From Phreatobacter sp. (GTDB taxonomy: Bacteria > Pseudomonadota > Alphaproteobacteria > Rhizobiales > Phreatobacteraceae), in contig NZ_JAPZTZ010000017.1 in assembly GCF_027532945.1 (NCBI RefSeq), positions 1-64,000 on the forward strand: a stretch of DNA of 64,000 bases, read 5' to 3'. The stretch's first letter is position 1. Every line of letters begins with the position of its first letter. Below the pieces are notes generated by a model. It was not told where the DNA came from. It made no database searches and saw nothing but the letters and a program-made list of their open reading frames with translations. Made by a program: the position numbers and the translations under genes. Shown here in pieces: positions 17,743 to 28,213 of this stretch.

Positions 17743-18627
17743 ATGCCCCGCCGCGCCGCACTCCTGCTGATTCTGACGCTCGCCGTTCCCTCCGGGCCGG
17801 CGCTGGCGCAGCTGCAGTTGCCGGGTGCCGTGAACCCCACGCCACAGGGGGCTGCGACGCCGGGCGGTGCCGGTGCCCGCCCGATCGGTGATCCCTCCGT
17901 GCCGCGCACGGTCTCGGGCCCGCCGCTGCGGCGCTGGGAGGAGGGTCTGCCCGGCCGCACGCTGCGCTTCCTCGGCCAGCATGGGTCCATGGTGATCAGC
18001 CGCACCGGGGCCGGCGCGCAGGCGGGCTACACGATCGCCGCCACCAACATCGTCGGGCGCCGCGGCAACGATATCCGCAATATGTGCGCGCCCGACCTCA
18101 ATGGCGGCAGGCCGGTGACGCTGACGCCGGCGGGCCGGCCGGAGGGGCTCGCGCGCTACCAGGCCGCTTTCCCCGGCTGCACCATCATTCTTGACCTGAT
18201 GGCGGATGCCGCCTTCGTTTCGGCGCCGGGCGGGGTCTGTACCTTCGACGATTGCGTCTTCGACCCGTCCGGGCTCTGGGGGCCGAACGACCGCGAGATC
18301 CCCGCGGATCGCGAGATCGAGCGTGCGCGCGGCGTCGCCGAACGCAAGCTCAACGATGCCCGCCGCATCCTTCAGGAGCGCCTGCGCAGCACGCCCGAGG
18401 GCCGGCAGTTCCTGCAGGAGCAGGCGGCCTTCCCGGCAAACCGCGAGCGGCTCTGCCGCAATTACGGCACCTCCGATATCGGGCCTGGCTTTTGCGCGCT
18501 GAAGTTTACCGAGGCGCGTGCCGAGAAGCTCACCGCCATGGTCGGCGGGCCGTCCTCCGACGCGCCTCCGCGCCCCGCCCGCCCGCGCCCGCCGCCGCAG
18601 AACCCGGCGCCCGCCCCGCAGCAATGA
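17743..18627 (+). CDS. secreted protein of unknown function
   Basis: A 294-residue product with a signal peptide (MPRRAALLLILTLAVPSGPA, cleavage after ALA). The central part (about residues 50-170) has a beta-rich pattern and the cysteine-containing segments NMCAPDL, FPGCTII and VCTFDDCVF. A charged helical segment (about 185-270, DREIERARGVAERKLNDA then LCRNYGTSDIGPGFCALKF) resembles LprI-like periplasmic domains. The tail is Pro-rich. Its stop overlaps the alkB start (ATGA), so translation of alkB is coupled to it. No specific role can be assigned. Confidence 0.7.
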   Translation: MPRRAALLLILTLAVPSGPALAQLQLPGAVNPTPQGAATPGGAGARPIGDPSVPRTVSGPPLRRWEEGLPGRTLRFLGQHGSMVISRTGAGAQAGYTIAATNIVGRRGNDIRNMCAPDLNGGRPVTLTPAGRPEGLARYQAAFPGCTIILDLMADAAFVSAPGGVCTFDDCVFDPSGLWGPNDREIPADREIERARGVAERKLNDARRILQERLRSTPEGRQFLQEQAAFPANRERLCRNYGTSDIGPGFCALKFTEARAEKLTAMVGGPSSDAPPRPARPRPPPQNPAPAPQQ

Positions 18628-19247
18628 GCGCGGTTCCGGTCGTTCCGGGCTGCACCTGGTATCCGGGCTATTGCGATGGTGAGGCGCAGCGCCGCCTCGT
18701 GGACACGCTACGCGAGATCCTGCATGTCGCGCCGCTGTTCCAGCCGGTCATGCCGCGCACGGGGCAGCCCTTTTCGGTGAAGATGACCAATCTCGGGTCG
18801 CTCGGCTGGGTGTCGGATCGCGAGGGCTATCGCTACCAGCCGCTGCATCCGGTGACGGCCGAGCCCTGGCCGCCGATCCCCACCGAGATCATGGCGATCT
18901 GGGAGGCGGTATCGGGCTATCCGCATCCGCCGCAGGCCTGCCTCGTCAACTGGTACGGGCCGGGCGCGCGGATGGGCCTTCATCAGGATCGGGACGAGGA
19001 GGATTTCGATGCGCCGGTCGTGTCGCTGTCGCTCGGCGAGACCGGGCTGTTCCGCATCGGCGGCACGGTGCGCGGTGGCAAGACCGTGCCGGTGAAGCTC
19101 GCCTCGGGCGACGTGCTGGTCTTCGGCGGCGCGGCGCGGCTCGCCTATCACGGGGTGGACCGGCTCATCCCCGGGACCAGCGGCCTCTTGAAGGATGGCG
19201 GGCGCATCAACCTGACGCTCCGGCGCGTGACGAAGCCTGCGGTTTAA
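18624..19247 (+). CDS. alkB: AlkB-family Fe(II)/2-oxoglutarate dioxygenase (alkylated DNA repair)
   Basis: A 207-residue dioxygenase that oxidatively removes methyl groups from 1-methyladenine and 3-methylcytosine. The iron ligands are His120 and Asp122 (LHQDRDE) and His176 (AYHGVDR); the 2-oxoglutarate-binding arginines are Arg194 and Arg200 in GRINLTLRR. NWYGPGARMGLH and the substrate-lid region are also typical. Length equals that of E. coli AlkB. It is coupled to the secreted-protein gene upstream; there is no ada gene nearby. A palindromic repeat element lies behind it. Confidence 0.94.
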   Translation: MSAVPVVPGCTWYPGYCDGEAQRRLVDTLREILHVAPLFQPVMPRTGQPFSVKMTNLGSLGWVSDREGYRYQPLHPVTAEPWPPIPTEIMAIWEAVSGYPHPPQACLVNWYGPGARMGLHQDRDEEDFDAPVVSLSLGETGLFRIGGTVRGGKTVPVKLASGDVLVFGGAARLAYHGVDRLIPGTSGLLKDGGRINLTLRRVTKPAV

Positions 19248-19315
19248 GCACCGGCCTGCTCCAGTCGATCAAGACCGTCACGGTTATGGGTCCGGTCGCC
19301 CGTTCATGCACCATT

Positions 19316-19443
19316 CCCCTCCCCCCGCTTGCGGCGGGGAGGGGTCAGGGGTGGGGGCCTTCCGGGGCATGGCATTCCATCCCCCCACCCGGCCCTCCGC
19401 TGCCGCTCGGGCCACCCTCCCCGCCGCTCTGCGGGGGGAGGGG
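19316..19443. repeat. intergenic palindromic repeat element (two GC-rich hairpins)
   Basis: Between the converging alkB and VOC genes. The left hairpin is CCCCTCCCC-CCGC-TT-GCGG-C-GGGGAGGGG. The right half, CCCTCCCCGCCGC, TCT, GCGGGGGGAGGGG, forms a second one. The inner GGGGTGGGGG and CCCCCCACCC segments are complementary, so the whole unit can also fold as one long stem. This matches the style of short mosaic palindromic repeats common between genes in Rhizobiales. It may also serve as a bidirectional terminator. Confidence 0.75.
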
Positions 19444-19454
19444 AGCCGCGATCC

Positions 19455-19835
19455 TCAACTCGCGGGCGCGGTGACCGGCTTCATCAGGCCGAGCACGGCG
19501 CCGGCCGGATCCTCGACCACAGCGATGCGGCCGACATTCGGAATGTCCATGGGTGGCTGGAGGACCTGGCCGCCGCTGGCGGTGGTGGCCGACACGGCGC
19601 GGTCGAGGTCGTCGACCTGGACGTAGGACAGCCAGCCGGGCTGGCTTTCAGTGTCCTGCGGGTCCATCGGCATGATGCCTGCGGTCGGCGTGCCGTCGGG
19701 GGCGCGGGCAATCCAGTACTCGCCATCGGGCATGGGGAAGGGCTCGAACGTCCATCCCAGGGTCTGGCCATAAAAGGCCTTCGCCTTGGCAATGTCGTTC
19801 GTCATCAGTTCGTTCCAGTTGAACCGGCCGCTCAT
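19455..19835 (-). CDS. VOC-family protein (glyoxalase/bleomycin-resistance fold)
   Basis: A 126-residue single-module VOC protein with FNWNELMTNDIAKAKAFYGQ at the start of the first beta-alpha-beta unit and DDLDRAVSATTASGGQV, RIAVVEDPAGAVLGLMKP in the second. Similar short proteins are annotated as glyoxalase-like or PhnB-like; substrate unknown. It lies 114 bases behind hrcA on the same strand, in the place where many relatives have grpE. The gap contains GGGAGG-ACGA-CCTCCC (19862-19877), a short hairpin that may separate the two transcripts. Confidence 0.85.
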   Translation of the reverse strand: MSGRFNWNELMTNDIAKAKAFYGQTLGWTFEPFPMPDGEYWIARAPDGTPTAGIMPMDPQDTESQPGWLSYVQVDDLDRAVSATTASGGQVLQPPMDIPNVGRIAVVEDPAGAVLGLMKPVTAPAS

Positions 19836-19949
19836 GCGGGTCTCCTCCCATGTATGCGCGCGGGAGGACGACCTCCCCCCGCCAGTCGCGAGAGGATCAT
19901 GGTCGGATGGCAGCCCGGCGACAATGAGGCGGCGCCGGTCATGTGCCGT

Positions 19950-21047
19950 TCAGGTGATGAGCCGCGACAGGACTTTCGCCGTGTAGTCCACCATGGGCAC
20001 GATGCGCGCATAGTTCAGCCGGGTCGGGCCGATGACGCCGAGCACGCCGACGATGCGGCTCTGGCCGTCGCGATAGGGCGCCACCACCATGGAGGAACCG
20101 GAGAGCGAGAAGAGCTGGTTCTCCGAGCCGATGAAGATGCGCACGCCGTCGGCGGTCTCGGCCCGGCCGAGGAGGTCGACGAGGTCGCGCTTCGATTCGA
20201 GGTCGTCGAACAGCAGGCGGATGCGCTCGAGGTCCTCCATGGCCTTGAGATCACCAAGCAGGTTCGCTTGGCCGCGGACGATGAGCTTGCGCTCGGTCGG
20301 ATCGCCGCCGGACCAGGAGGCGAGGCCCGCCTGCACCAGCTTCTGCGTCAGCCCATCCAGTTCCTGGCGCGACTGGTCGAGGCTCGATTGCAGCTCGTTG
20401 CGCGCATCGGCGAGGGTTCGGCCGCGGATATGGGCGTTGAGGAAGTTCGAGGCCTCGATCAGCGCCGAGGGCGGAAGGCCCGCCGGGATCGGCACGATGC
20501 GGTTCTCGACCTGGCCATCCTCGGACACGAGCACGACGAGGGCGCGCTCCGGCTCGATGCGGACGAACTCGATGTGCTTCAACCGGACATTGCTTTTCGA
20601 GGACAGCACCACGCCGGCGCCGCGCGACAGGCCGGAGAGGAGCTGCGTCGCATCCGCCAGCACGGTTTCGAACGATTGCTGCCGGGCGGAGGCCGCCACC
20701 TGCGCCTCAATGGCCTGGCGCTCTTCCTGGGCGAGGTCGCCGAACTGCATGAGCGCGTCGACGAAGAAGCGCAGGCCCCGTTCGGTCGGCATCCGGCCAG
20801 CGGAGGTGTGCGGCGCATAGATGAGGCCGGCCTCCTCGAGGTCCTGCATGACGTTGCGGACCGAGGCCGGCGACAGCGTCATCGGGATGATCTTGGAGAT
20901 GTTGCGCGAGCCCACCGGCTCGCCGGTGGCAAGATAGCTCTCGACGATCTGCCGGAAGATCTCGCGGGAGCGTTCGTCGAGCCGGGCCAGCGCCGAAGGG
21001 GCACCGGCGGTCGGATCGGGATTCTGGCGCGGGAACTCGGCTGACAA
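19950..21047 (-). CDS. hrcA: heat-inducible transcription repressor HrcA
   Basis: A 365-residue repressor that binds CIRCE operators, typically of groESL, and is assisted by GroEL. It has an N-terminal winged helix ([20 protein letters not shown].. [19 protein letters not shown]), a GAF-like dimerisation domain, and the conserved [24 protein letters not shown] at the C-terminus. The start is TTG at 21047, supported by GGAGG 8 bases upstream; an ATG start would cut into the helix-turn-helix. It is transcribed divergently from rph. No grpE follows it. Confidence 0.95.
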   Translation of the reverse strand: MSAEFPRQNPDPTAGAPSALARLDERSREIFRQIVESYLATGEPVGSRNISKIIPMTLSPASVRNVMQDLEEAGLIYAPHTSAGRMPTERGLRFFVDALMQFGDLAQEERQAIEAQVAASARQQSFETVLADATQLLSGLSRGAGVVLSSKSNVRLKHIEFVRIEPERALVVLVSEDGQVENRIVPIPAGLPPSALIEASNFLNAHIRGRTLADARNELQSSLDQSRQELDGLTQKLVQAGLASWSGGDPTERKLIVRGQANLLGDLKAMEDLERIRLLFDDLESKRDLVDLLGRAETADGVRIFIGSENQLFSLSGSSMVVAPYRDGQSRIVGVLGVIGPTRLNYARIVPMVDYTAKVLSRLIT

Positions 21048-21195
21048 GGGGCAAACCTCCAGCAGCGAATTTGGGCCTGCCGGGCCCGCCGATCAAGCAT
21101 TCTGTTGGCGGGCCCCCGGCTGAGCGTCCTTGCCGCCCCGGCCGTTCGGCCCTATGACCGCCCGACCCGGCCCCCTTCGCCCCAGGATCACGCCC

Positions 21196-21909
21196 ATGCG
21201 TCCCTCGAAACGCGCCCCCGATGCGCTGCGCCCCGTCTCGCTGGAGCGCGCCGTCGCCCGCTACGCGGAGGGCTCCTGCTTCGTGAAGTTCGGCAACACC
21301 CACGTGCTCTGCACCGCCTCGCTGGAAGAGAAGCCGCCGCCGTGGCTGCGCGGCCAGGGCCGCGGCTGGGTGACAGCGGAATATTCCATGCTGCCGCGGG
21401 CGACGCTGGAGCGCACCCGCCGTGAATCGACCTCCGGCAAGCCCTCGGGCCGCACCCAGGAGATCCAGCGGCTGATCGGCCGGTCGCTGCGCACCATCGT
21501 TGACCTGCAGGCGCTTGGCGAGCGGCAGATCACCATCGATTGCGACGTGATCCAGGCCGACGGCGGCACCCGCACGGCCGCCATCACCGGCGCCTGGGTG
21601 GCGCTGCACGACTGCATCGCCTGGATGACGGCAAGGTCCATGCTCAAGGTGAACCCGATCCGCGACCATGTCGCGGCGGTGTCCTGCGGCATCTACCAGG
21701 GCACGCCGGTGCTCGACCTCGACTATGCCGAGGATTCGGACGCTGACACCGACGCCAATTTCGTCATGACCGGTGGCGGCGGCATCGTCGAGATCCAGGG
21801 AACGGCAGAGAAGACCCCCTTCAGCCAGGAGGAGCTCCTCAGCCTGCTCGACCTCGCGCGCGGCGGCTGCGCCCGCCTCGTCGACCTGCAGAAGACGGCG
21901 GTGGTCTGA
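21196..21909 (+). CDS. rph: ribonuclease PH
   Basis: A 237-residue phosphorolytic 3'-5' exoribonuclease that trims tRNA 3' ends. The N-terminus [67 protein letters not shown] and [22 protein letters not shown] are all hallmark segments. The C-terminal half ends normally. The start at 21196 is the conserved one; the longer upstream frame lacks family similarity. It is divergent from hrcA, the usual alphaproteobacterial arrangement, and rdgB follows after a small opposite-strand gene. Confidence 0.97.
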   Translation: MRPSKRAPDALRPVSLERAVARYAEGSCFVKFGNTHVLCTASLEEKPPPWLRGQGRGWVTAEYSMLPRATLERTRRESTSGKPSGRTQEIQRLIGRSLRTIVDLQALGERQITIDCDVIQADGGTRTAAITGAWVALHDCIAWMTARSMLKVNPIRDHVAAVSCGIYQGTPVLDLDYAEDSDADTDANFVMTGGGGIVEIQGTAEKTPFSQEELLSLLDLARGGCARLVDLQKTAVV

Positions 21910-22203
21910 TCAGGCGATGCCGAGTTTCGCGCGGCCGAGGGCGTTCAGCGCCTCGCCGTCGGCGAAGACATAGCCACCCTCGACCAGCCGGGTCGTGTAC
22001 TGCTTGTTGTACATGAAGGCCCAGATGATGTTGCTGATGCCAAGGGTGAAGAAGCTCAGCACCATGGTGACGAGGCCGATGACGATGTCGCCACGGAACA
22101 GGGCCGGGAAGCCGCCGAAGAAGAGCGTGGTCCAGGAAAAGCCCACCAGGCCCTTCTTCACCAAACCGGTCTGAGGATGCCTCATCATCACAGTCGTCGC
22201 CAC
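21910..22203 (-). CDS. small two-helix membrane protein
   Basis: About 97 residues, beginning with GTG at 22203 (AAGGGG 6 bases upstream) and reading through [20 protein letters not shown]. It has two hydrophobic helices (about residues 22-40 and 43-65) around the phrase [12 protein letters not shown], and a polar C-terminus with [20 protein letters not shown]. Similar short proteins with an HPxTG..KxGFSWT..[12 protein letters not shown] signature are widespread, but I know no function. ATG at 22188 is an alternative start. It sits on the opposite strand between rph and rdgB, touching the rph stop. Confidence 0.65.
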   Translation of the reverse strand: MATTVMMRHPQTGLVKKGLVGFSWTTLFFGGFPALFRGDIVIGLVTMVLSFFTLGISNIIWAFMYNKQYTTRLVEGGYVFADGEALNALGRAKLGIA

Positions 22204-22306
22204 GGATAGCCCCTTGAATGTACGAGCGAAATCGGTCGAATTCACTTGTGCATATGACCATACGGAAAGCACGATGTCACGCGCCATGACGGTACTGGAG
22301 GCTGGT

Positions 22307-22918
22307 ATGCGCCTCGTGGTGGCCACCCATAATGCGGGCAAGCTCGCTGAATTCCGCGACCTGCTCGGACCGCACGGCGTCGAGCTCGTCTCGGCCGGCG
22401 ATCTCGGCCTGCCCGAGCCCGATGAGACCGGCACGCTCTATGCCGAGAACGCGCTCATCAAGGCGCGCGCGGCGACGGATGCGACCGGCCTTCCCGCCAT
22501 CGCCGACGATTCCGGCCTCGCCATTGACGCGCTGGACGGCGCACCGGGCCTGTTCACCGCGGACTGGGCGGGCAAGCCACGCGATTTCGCCGCCGCCATG
22601 GCGCGGGTGGACCGGGAACTCGCCCTGCGCGGCGTGACGACGGCGGGCGCGCGGGCGCATTTCGTCTCGGCGCTGGCGCTGACCTTCCCGGATGGCTCCG
22701 AGCGCATCTTCGAGGGGCGCGTCTTCGGCACACTCGCCTGGCCGCCGCGCGGGCCGAAGGGCTTCGGTTATGACCCGATGTTCCAGCCGGACGGCCATGC
22801 TCTGACCTTCGGCGAGATGACGGCCGAGGAAAAGCACGGTCTGCCGCCAAAGGGTGCCGGCCTGTCGCATCGGGCGCGCGCCTTCATCGCGCTGGAAAAG
22901 GCGGTGTTCGGCGGGTGA
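22307..22918 (+). CDS. rdgB: non-canonical purine NTP pyrophosphatase (Ham1/RdgB family)
   Basis: A 203-residue house-cleaning enzyme that hydrolyses dITP, XTP and similar nucleotides to the monophosphate, preventing their use in DNA or RNA. It has [17 protein letters not shown] at the N-terminus, [20 protein letters not shown] (active-site Asp), [15 protein letters not shown] and LSHRARAF near the end. The start at 22307 has GGAGG at a proper distance; earlier ATGs (22286, 22214) extend beyond the conserved N-terminus. It follows rph as in many alphaproteobacteria. Confidence 0.96.
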   Translation: MRLVVATHNAGKLAEFRDLLGPHGVELVSAGDLGLPEPDETGTLYAENALIKARAATDATGLPAIADDSGLAIDALDGAPGLFTADWAGKPRDFAAAMARVDRELALRGVTTAGARAHFVSALALTFPDGSERIFEGRVFGTLAWPPRGPKGFGYDPMFQPDGHALTFGEMTAEEKHGLPPKGAGLSHRARAFIALEKAVFGG

Positions 22919-23069
22919 GCGTGGGTGAGGAGCCTGGATTGAGCTCCTGCCGCTCCGGTCCCGCTGTCCGTCATGCCCAGCCCCATGGGCACTCCTTCCC
23001 CCGCATCCCTCTCCCGCGCCCCTCCGCTTGACTTCGCCGGCGAAGGGTCCAGATTGGGCCCCGTCCAAG

Positions 23070-25180
<2,111 letters not shown>

Positions 25181-25188
25181 GCGAGACG

Positions 25189-25214
25189 GGGGCGCGGCGA
25201 AGGTCGCGCCCCTT
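25189..25214 (+). terminator. putative terminator hairpin behind thiC
   Basis: GGGGCGCG, an 8-base loop, CGCGCCCC, followed by TTCCTCAT; it begins 9 bases behind the thiC stop codon. The stem is perfect (8 bp) but the U-tract is poor. Confidence 0.5.
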
Positions 25215-25256
25215 CCTCATCCTGAGGTGCGAGCGAAGCGAGCCTCGAAGGACGCA
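25213..25256. repeat. Rhizobiales-type REP-like palindromic repeat
   Basis: CTCATCCTGAGGTGCGAGC, GAA, GCGAGCCTCGAAGGACG: an imperfect inverted repeat of a form I recognise as dispersed between genes in many Rhizobiales genomes (CTCATCCTGAGG..CCTCGAAGGATG). It lies between the converging thiC and DUF4375 genes. Only one copy is clear here. Confidence 0.65.
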
Positions 25257-25315
25257 CTCCCGACCTGCATCACAGTCAGTGCCGGCTCTGCACCAGATCA
25301 CCCCTTGGGGTGAAG

Positions 25316-25852
25316 TCAGTTCAGTTGGCCCAAGTACCGCCTTATCAAACCCTCGTTCGCCGTGAGCCATCGAAGGCGGGCGTGCCAAGCCTGCTCGCCG
25401 TAGAACACGGTCTGCCAATTGCCGTTGTCGTAGGCGCGGGCGCGGTCGAGGAATTCCCCGAACATGGGATAGCCTTCGACGAGAAAGTTGCGTTCCGCGA
25501 CGGCCCGCGCCCTTGAAGCGATCGCATCGGCCTCGCAGTGGTCGCAGCAGCGCCGAAGCTCCGGGATGGTTCCCGCGTGATCAGGTGCTCCGGTCAGGGC
25601 ATAGGCCCTTTCGGCGATGTCCAGCATGACCCGCCAGTGGGCGACACAGTTCCACAGAAACTGCCCCCAGCCGCCATTGCTGACATTGTATTCCAGAGAA
25701 TCCATCACGCAGAGCATCCGGATTTCGAAGGGCTCCGCCGCGAGAGCGTGATAATCGGCCTCGCCCCAACGGGGACCGTCCGGATCTCTTTCGTCCAGCT
25801 GCACCATGAGGGCACGCCAGAGGGTCAGGCCTTTCTCCACCGCCTCATCCAT
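25316..25852 (-). CDS. DUF4375 (DMP19-like) domain protein, possibly SOS-regulated
   Basis: A 178-residue soluble protein. The phrase EYNVSNGGWGQFLWNCVAHW matches the (N)GGFxQ(Y/F)xxN core of the DUF4375/DMP19-like family, followed by helices with AERAYALTGAPDHAGTI and FLDRARAYDNG. The family's cellular role is not established; one member, DMP19 of Neisseria, was described as a DNA mimic. It stands alone on the minus strand with a near-canonical LexA box ending 26 bases before its ATG, so DNA-damage induction is likely if that site is real. No membrane segment or signal. Confidence 0.65.
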   Translation of the reverse strand: MDEAVEKGLTLWRALMVQLDERDPDGPRWGEADYHALAAEPFEIRMLCVMDSLEYNVSNGGWGQFLWNCVAHWRVMLDIAERAYALTGAPDHAGTIPELRRCCDHCEADAIASRARAVAERNFLVEGYPMFGEFLDRARAYDNGNWQTVFYGEQAWHARLRWLTANEGLIRRYLGQLN

Positions 25853-25877
25853 CGCCCGCTCGCTTGCTGCGCGTTAT

Positions 25878-25892
25878 GTTCTTATTTTGTTC
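25878..25892 (-). promoter_or_regulatory. LexA (SOS) box
   Basis: The plus strand reads GTTCTTATTTTGTTC, i.e. GTTC-N7-GTTC with a fully AT spacer, the classic alphaproteobacterial LexA site (GAAC-N7-GAAC on the minus strand). It is part of a 9-base direct repeat TGTTCTTAT with an 11-base period. It lies 26 bases upstream of the DUF4375 gene (minus) and 110 bases upstream of the oxidoreductase gene (plus). A TTGACG (25913-25908, minus) just upstream suggests that the promoter of the minus-strand gene overlaps the box. Confidence 0.7.
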
Positions 25893-26002
25893 TTATACCC
25901 CAGGTTGCGTCAAGAGTATTGGGTTTAATCCTGATCTGGCTGGTGGTCAGGTCCCGGGCGCCCGTGCTTTCCTGCGCGTCCCCTCATCCACCGAGCCCGC
26001 CC

Positions 26003-27013
26003 ATGCCCCTCTCCCGCCGCGTCGTCCTCGCCGCCCGTCCCGACGGCATCCCGCAGGCCCAGCATTTCCGGGTCGAGGCCTATGAGCCGCCGGCGCCGAA
26101 GGCCGGCGAGGTCGTCGTGCGCAACCAGTTCCTCTCGGTCGAGCCGGCCATGCGCGGCTGGGTCTCGGCGGTGGCGAACTATGCCGAGCCCGTCGGCATC
26201 GGCGAGGTCATGCGCTCCTTCGCCTCCGGCGAGGTGATCGCCTCGGAACATCCGGGCTACCGGCCCGGCGACAGGGTGACCGGCATGTTCGGCTGGCAGG
26301 AGGTGGCGGTGGTGCCGGCCTCGGCCATCAGCCGCAAGGTGACCGAGACGGACCTGCCGCTCTCCACCTCGCTCGGCGTGCTCGGGCTCAACGGCGTCAC
26401 CGCCTATTTCGGCCTCCTCGATGTCGGACAGCCGAAGCCCGGCGACACCGTGGTGGTGTCGACCGCCGCCGGCTCGGTCGGCTCGGCGGTCGGCCAGATC
26501 GCCAAGCTCATGGGCTGCCGCACGGTCGGCATTGCTGGCGGCGCGGACAAGGTCGCCCAGTGCCGCGAGGAGTTCGGCTATGACGCGGCCATCGACTACA
26601 AGGCGACGAACGACCTCGCCGCGGCGGTGGCCGAGGCCTGCCTGCGCGGCGTCGACGTCTATTTCGACAACACCTCCGGCGCGGTGTCCGACGCGGTTCT
26701 CAGGACCCTCGCTATGGGGGCGCGTGTGGTGATCTGCGGCACGGCCTCCGTGTCCTCCTGGGATCCCTGGCCGACGGGGCCGCGGCCCGAGCGGCACCTC
26801 CTCGTCAAGCGCGCGCGGATGCAGGGCGTGCTCGCCTTCGACTATGCCCACCGCTTCCCCGAGGCGCTGTCGCGGCTGGCGGGCTGGGTGCGCAGCGGCG
26901 AGCTGCGCTACGCCGAGGACATCCTGGAGGGGATCGAGGCGGCGCCCGACGCGATCGCCTCGCTCTATCGCGGCGAGAACCGCGGCAAGCGCCTCATCCG
27001 CCTCCACGCCTGA
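26003..27013 (+). CDS. MDR-superfamily NADP-dependent oxidoreductase (CurA/leukotriene reductase-like)
   Basis: A 336-residue zinc-independent medium-chain reductase of the prostaglandin reductase/CurA type, which reduces enone double bonds. Visible are the N-terminal RRVVLAARPDGIPQAQHF, SVEPAMRGWV, GLNGVTAYFGLLDVGQPKPG and the Rossmann motif STAAGSVGSAVGQIAKLMGC with GIAGGADK behind it, then DVYFDNTSGAV. The C-terminus RGENRGKRLIRL is typical. The start at 26003 fits the family; a longer frame is unsupported. The next gene begins 3 bases after its stop. Confidence 0.9.
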   Translation: MPLSRRVVLAARPDGIPQAQHFRVEAYEPPAPKAGEVVVRNQFLSVEPAMRGWVSAVANYAEPVGIGEVMRSFASGEVIASEHPGYRPGDRVTGMFGWQEVAVVPASAISRKVTETDLPLSTSLGVLGLNGVTAYFGLLDVGQPKPGDTVVVSTAAGSVGSAVGQIAKLMGCRTVGIAGGADKVAQCREEFGYDAAIDYKATNDLAAAVAEACLRGVDVYFDNTSGAVSDAVLRTLAMGARVVICGTASVSSWDPWPTGPRPERHLLVKRARMQGVLAFDYAHRFPEALSRLAGWVRSGELRYAEDILEGIEAAPDAIASLYRGENRGKRLIRLHA

Positions 27014-27016
27014 TCC

Positions 27017-28210
27017 ATGGCTCCGGGCCTGCAACCGCGGATGGCGCATCCTGCCGGCGAGCCATCGCTCCCGGCCCGCATCGGCGCGCTGGCGCTCGCC
27101 CATCCCGTCGCCACCGCCCTTCTGGTCTTTGCCGCGTCGCGGGTCGTGGTCTGGCTCGGCGTGATCTTCGCCGATGTCGTCATTGCCCCCCGCACCGGGC
27201 CGGGCCTGTGGAACGTCGGCGAATACTGGTTTCACCGGCTGCTGCGCTGGGATGCCGGCTGGTACATGAGGATCGTAAACCAGGGCTACCGGGTCGGCGC
27301 GACGCCGCAGGCCGAGGGCTCCATCGTCTTCTTCCCGCTGCTGCCCCTGCTGGCGCGCGGACTGTCGGGACTGACGGGGCTGCGCGGCTTCGACGCGCTG
27401 CTGGTGGTGGCGAACCTCGCCTCTGTCGCGTCCATCGGCCTGCTGGCGGCCCTGGTGCGGCCGGTCTTCGGACCGAAGGTCGCGATCCTCTCGGCGGCGA
27501 TCCTCGCCTTCACGCCCACCTCGGTGTTCCTGTCCTCCGCCTATACCGAGCCGGTGACGCTGGCTCTCGTGCTGGCCATGTTCCTCGCGCTGCAGCGCGG
27601 CTGGCTCTGGGCGGCGGCTCTGGCTGCGGGCCTTGCCTCCGCCGCCCGCCTGACGGCGGTGGCCGCAACGGCTGCGCTGGTCGCGCAGGTCGTCCTTGCG
27701 GGTGCCGGGTCCGCCCCGCGGCGGCTCCTCCTTGGCGCGGCGCTCGGCCTTGTCGGCATCAGCGGGCTCCTCGCCTTCATGGCCTGGCAGGCGTCCGTCT
27801 TCGGCGATCCGCTGGCCTTCATGCGTGGGCAGGAGGCCTGGTCCGGCCGGATCGATGCCGGCGAGCGACTGTGGCGGATGGTGACACTGTGGCCCCTCCG
27901 CTCGCTCAATCCAGGCGCCGCCTGTTTCCTCGCCTATACCGTGGTGCTCGCCATAGGCGCCCGGAAACTGCCCTGGAGCTGGACCCTCTATGGCGCCCTG
28001 ACCCTCGCCATCCCCTATGCCACGGTCGGAACCGGCGTGGCAGGGCTGGGCTCCATGCCACGCTTTGTGCTCACGGTCTTCCCCGCCGCAGTGGCGGCGG
28101 CGCTGCTGCTGGAGCATCGCCCGCGCTTGACCCTCGCCGTGCTCGCGGCGGGGGCCATCGGGCTCTTCATCGCCACCGCCCGGTTCAGTGGCTGGCACTG
28201 GGCCGGCTGA
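27017..28210 (+). CDS. PIG-V-like membrane glycosyltransferase (putative mannosyltransferase)
   Basis: A 397-residue polytopic membrane protein with about nine helices. The loop RWDAGWYMRIVNQGYRVGAT followed by VFFPLLPLLARGL corresponds to the (H/W)DxxWYxxIAxxGY..AFFPLxPLL signature of bacterial PIG-V-like (GT-C fold) glycosyltransferases that use polyprenyl-phosphate sugars. The Asp in the first loop would be catalytic. It starts 3 bases behind the oxidoreductase gene, so it is probably co-transcribed, though a functional link is not evident. Acceptor and sugar are unknown. Confidence 0.75.
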   Translation: MAPGLQPRMAHPAGEPSLPARIGALALAHPVATALLVFAASRVVVWLGVIFADVVIAPRTGPGLWNVGEYWFHRLLRWDAGWYMRIVNQGYRVGATPQAEGSIVFFPLLPLLARGLSGLTGLRGFDALLVVANLASVASIGLLAALVRPVFGPKVAILSAAILAFTPTSVFLSSAYTEPVTLALVLAMFLALQRGWLWAAALAAGLASAARLTAVAATAALVAQVVLAGAGSAPRRLLLGAALGLVGISGLLAFMAWQASVFGDPLAFMRGQEAWSGRIDAGERLWRMVTLWPLRSLNPGAACFLAYTVVLAIGARKLPWSWTLYGALTLAIPYATVGTGVAGLGSMPRFVLTVFPAAVAAALLLEHRPRLTLAVLAAGAIGLFIATARFSGWHWAG

Positions 28211-28213
28211 CGA

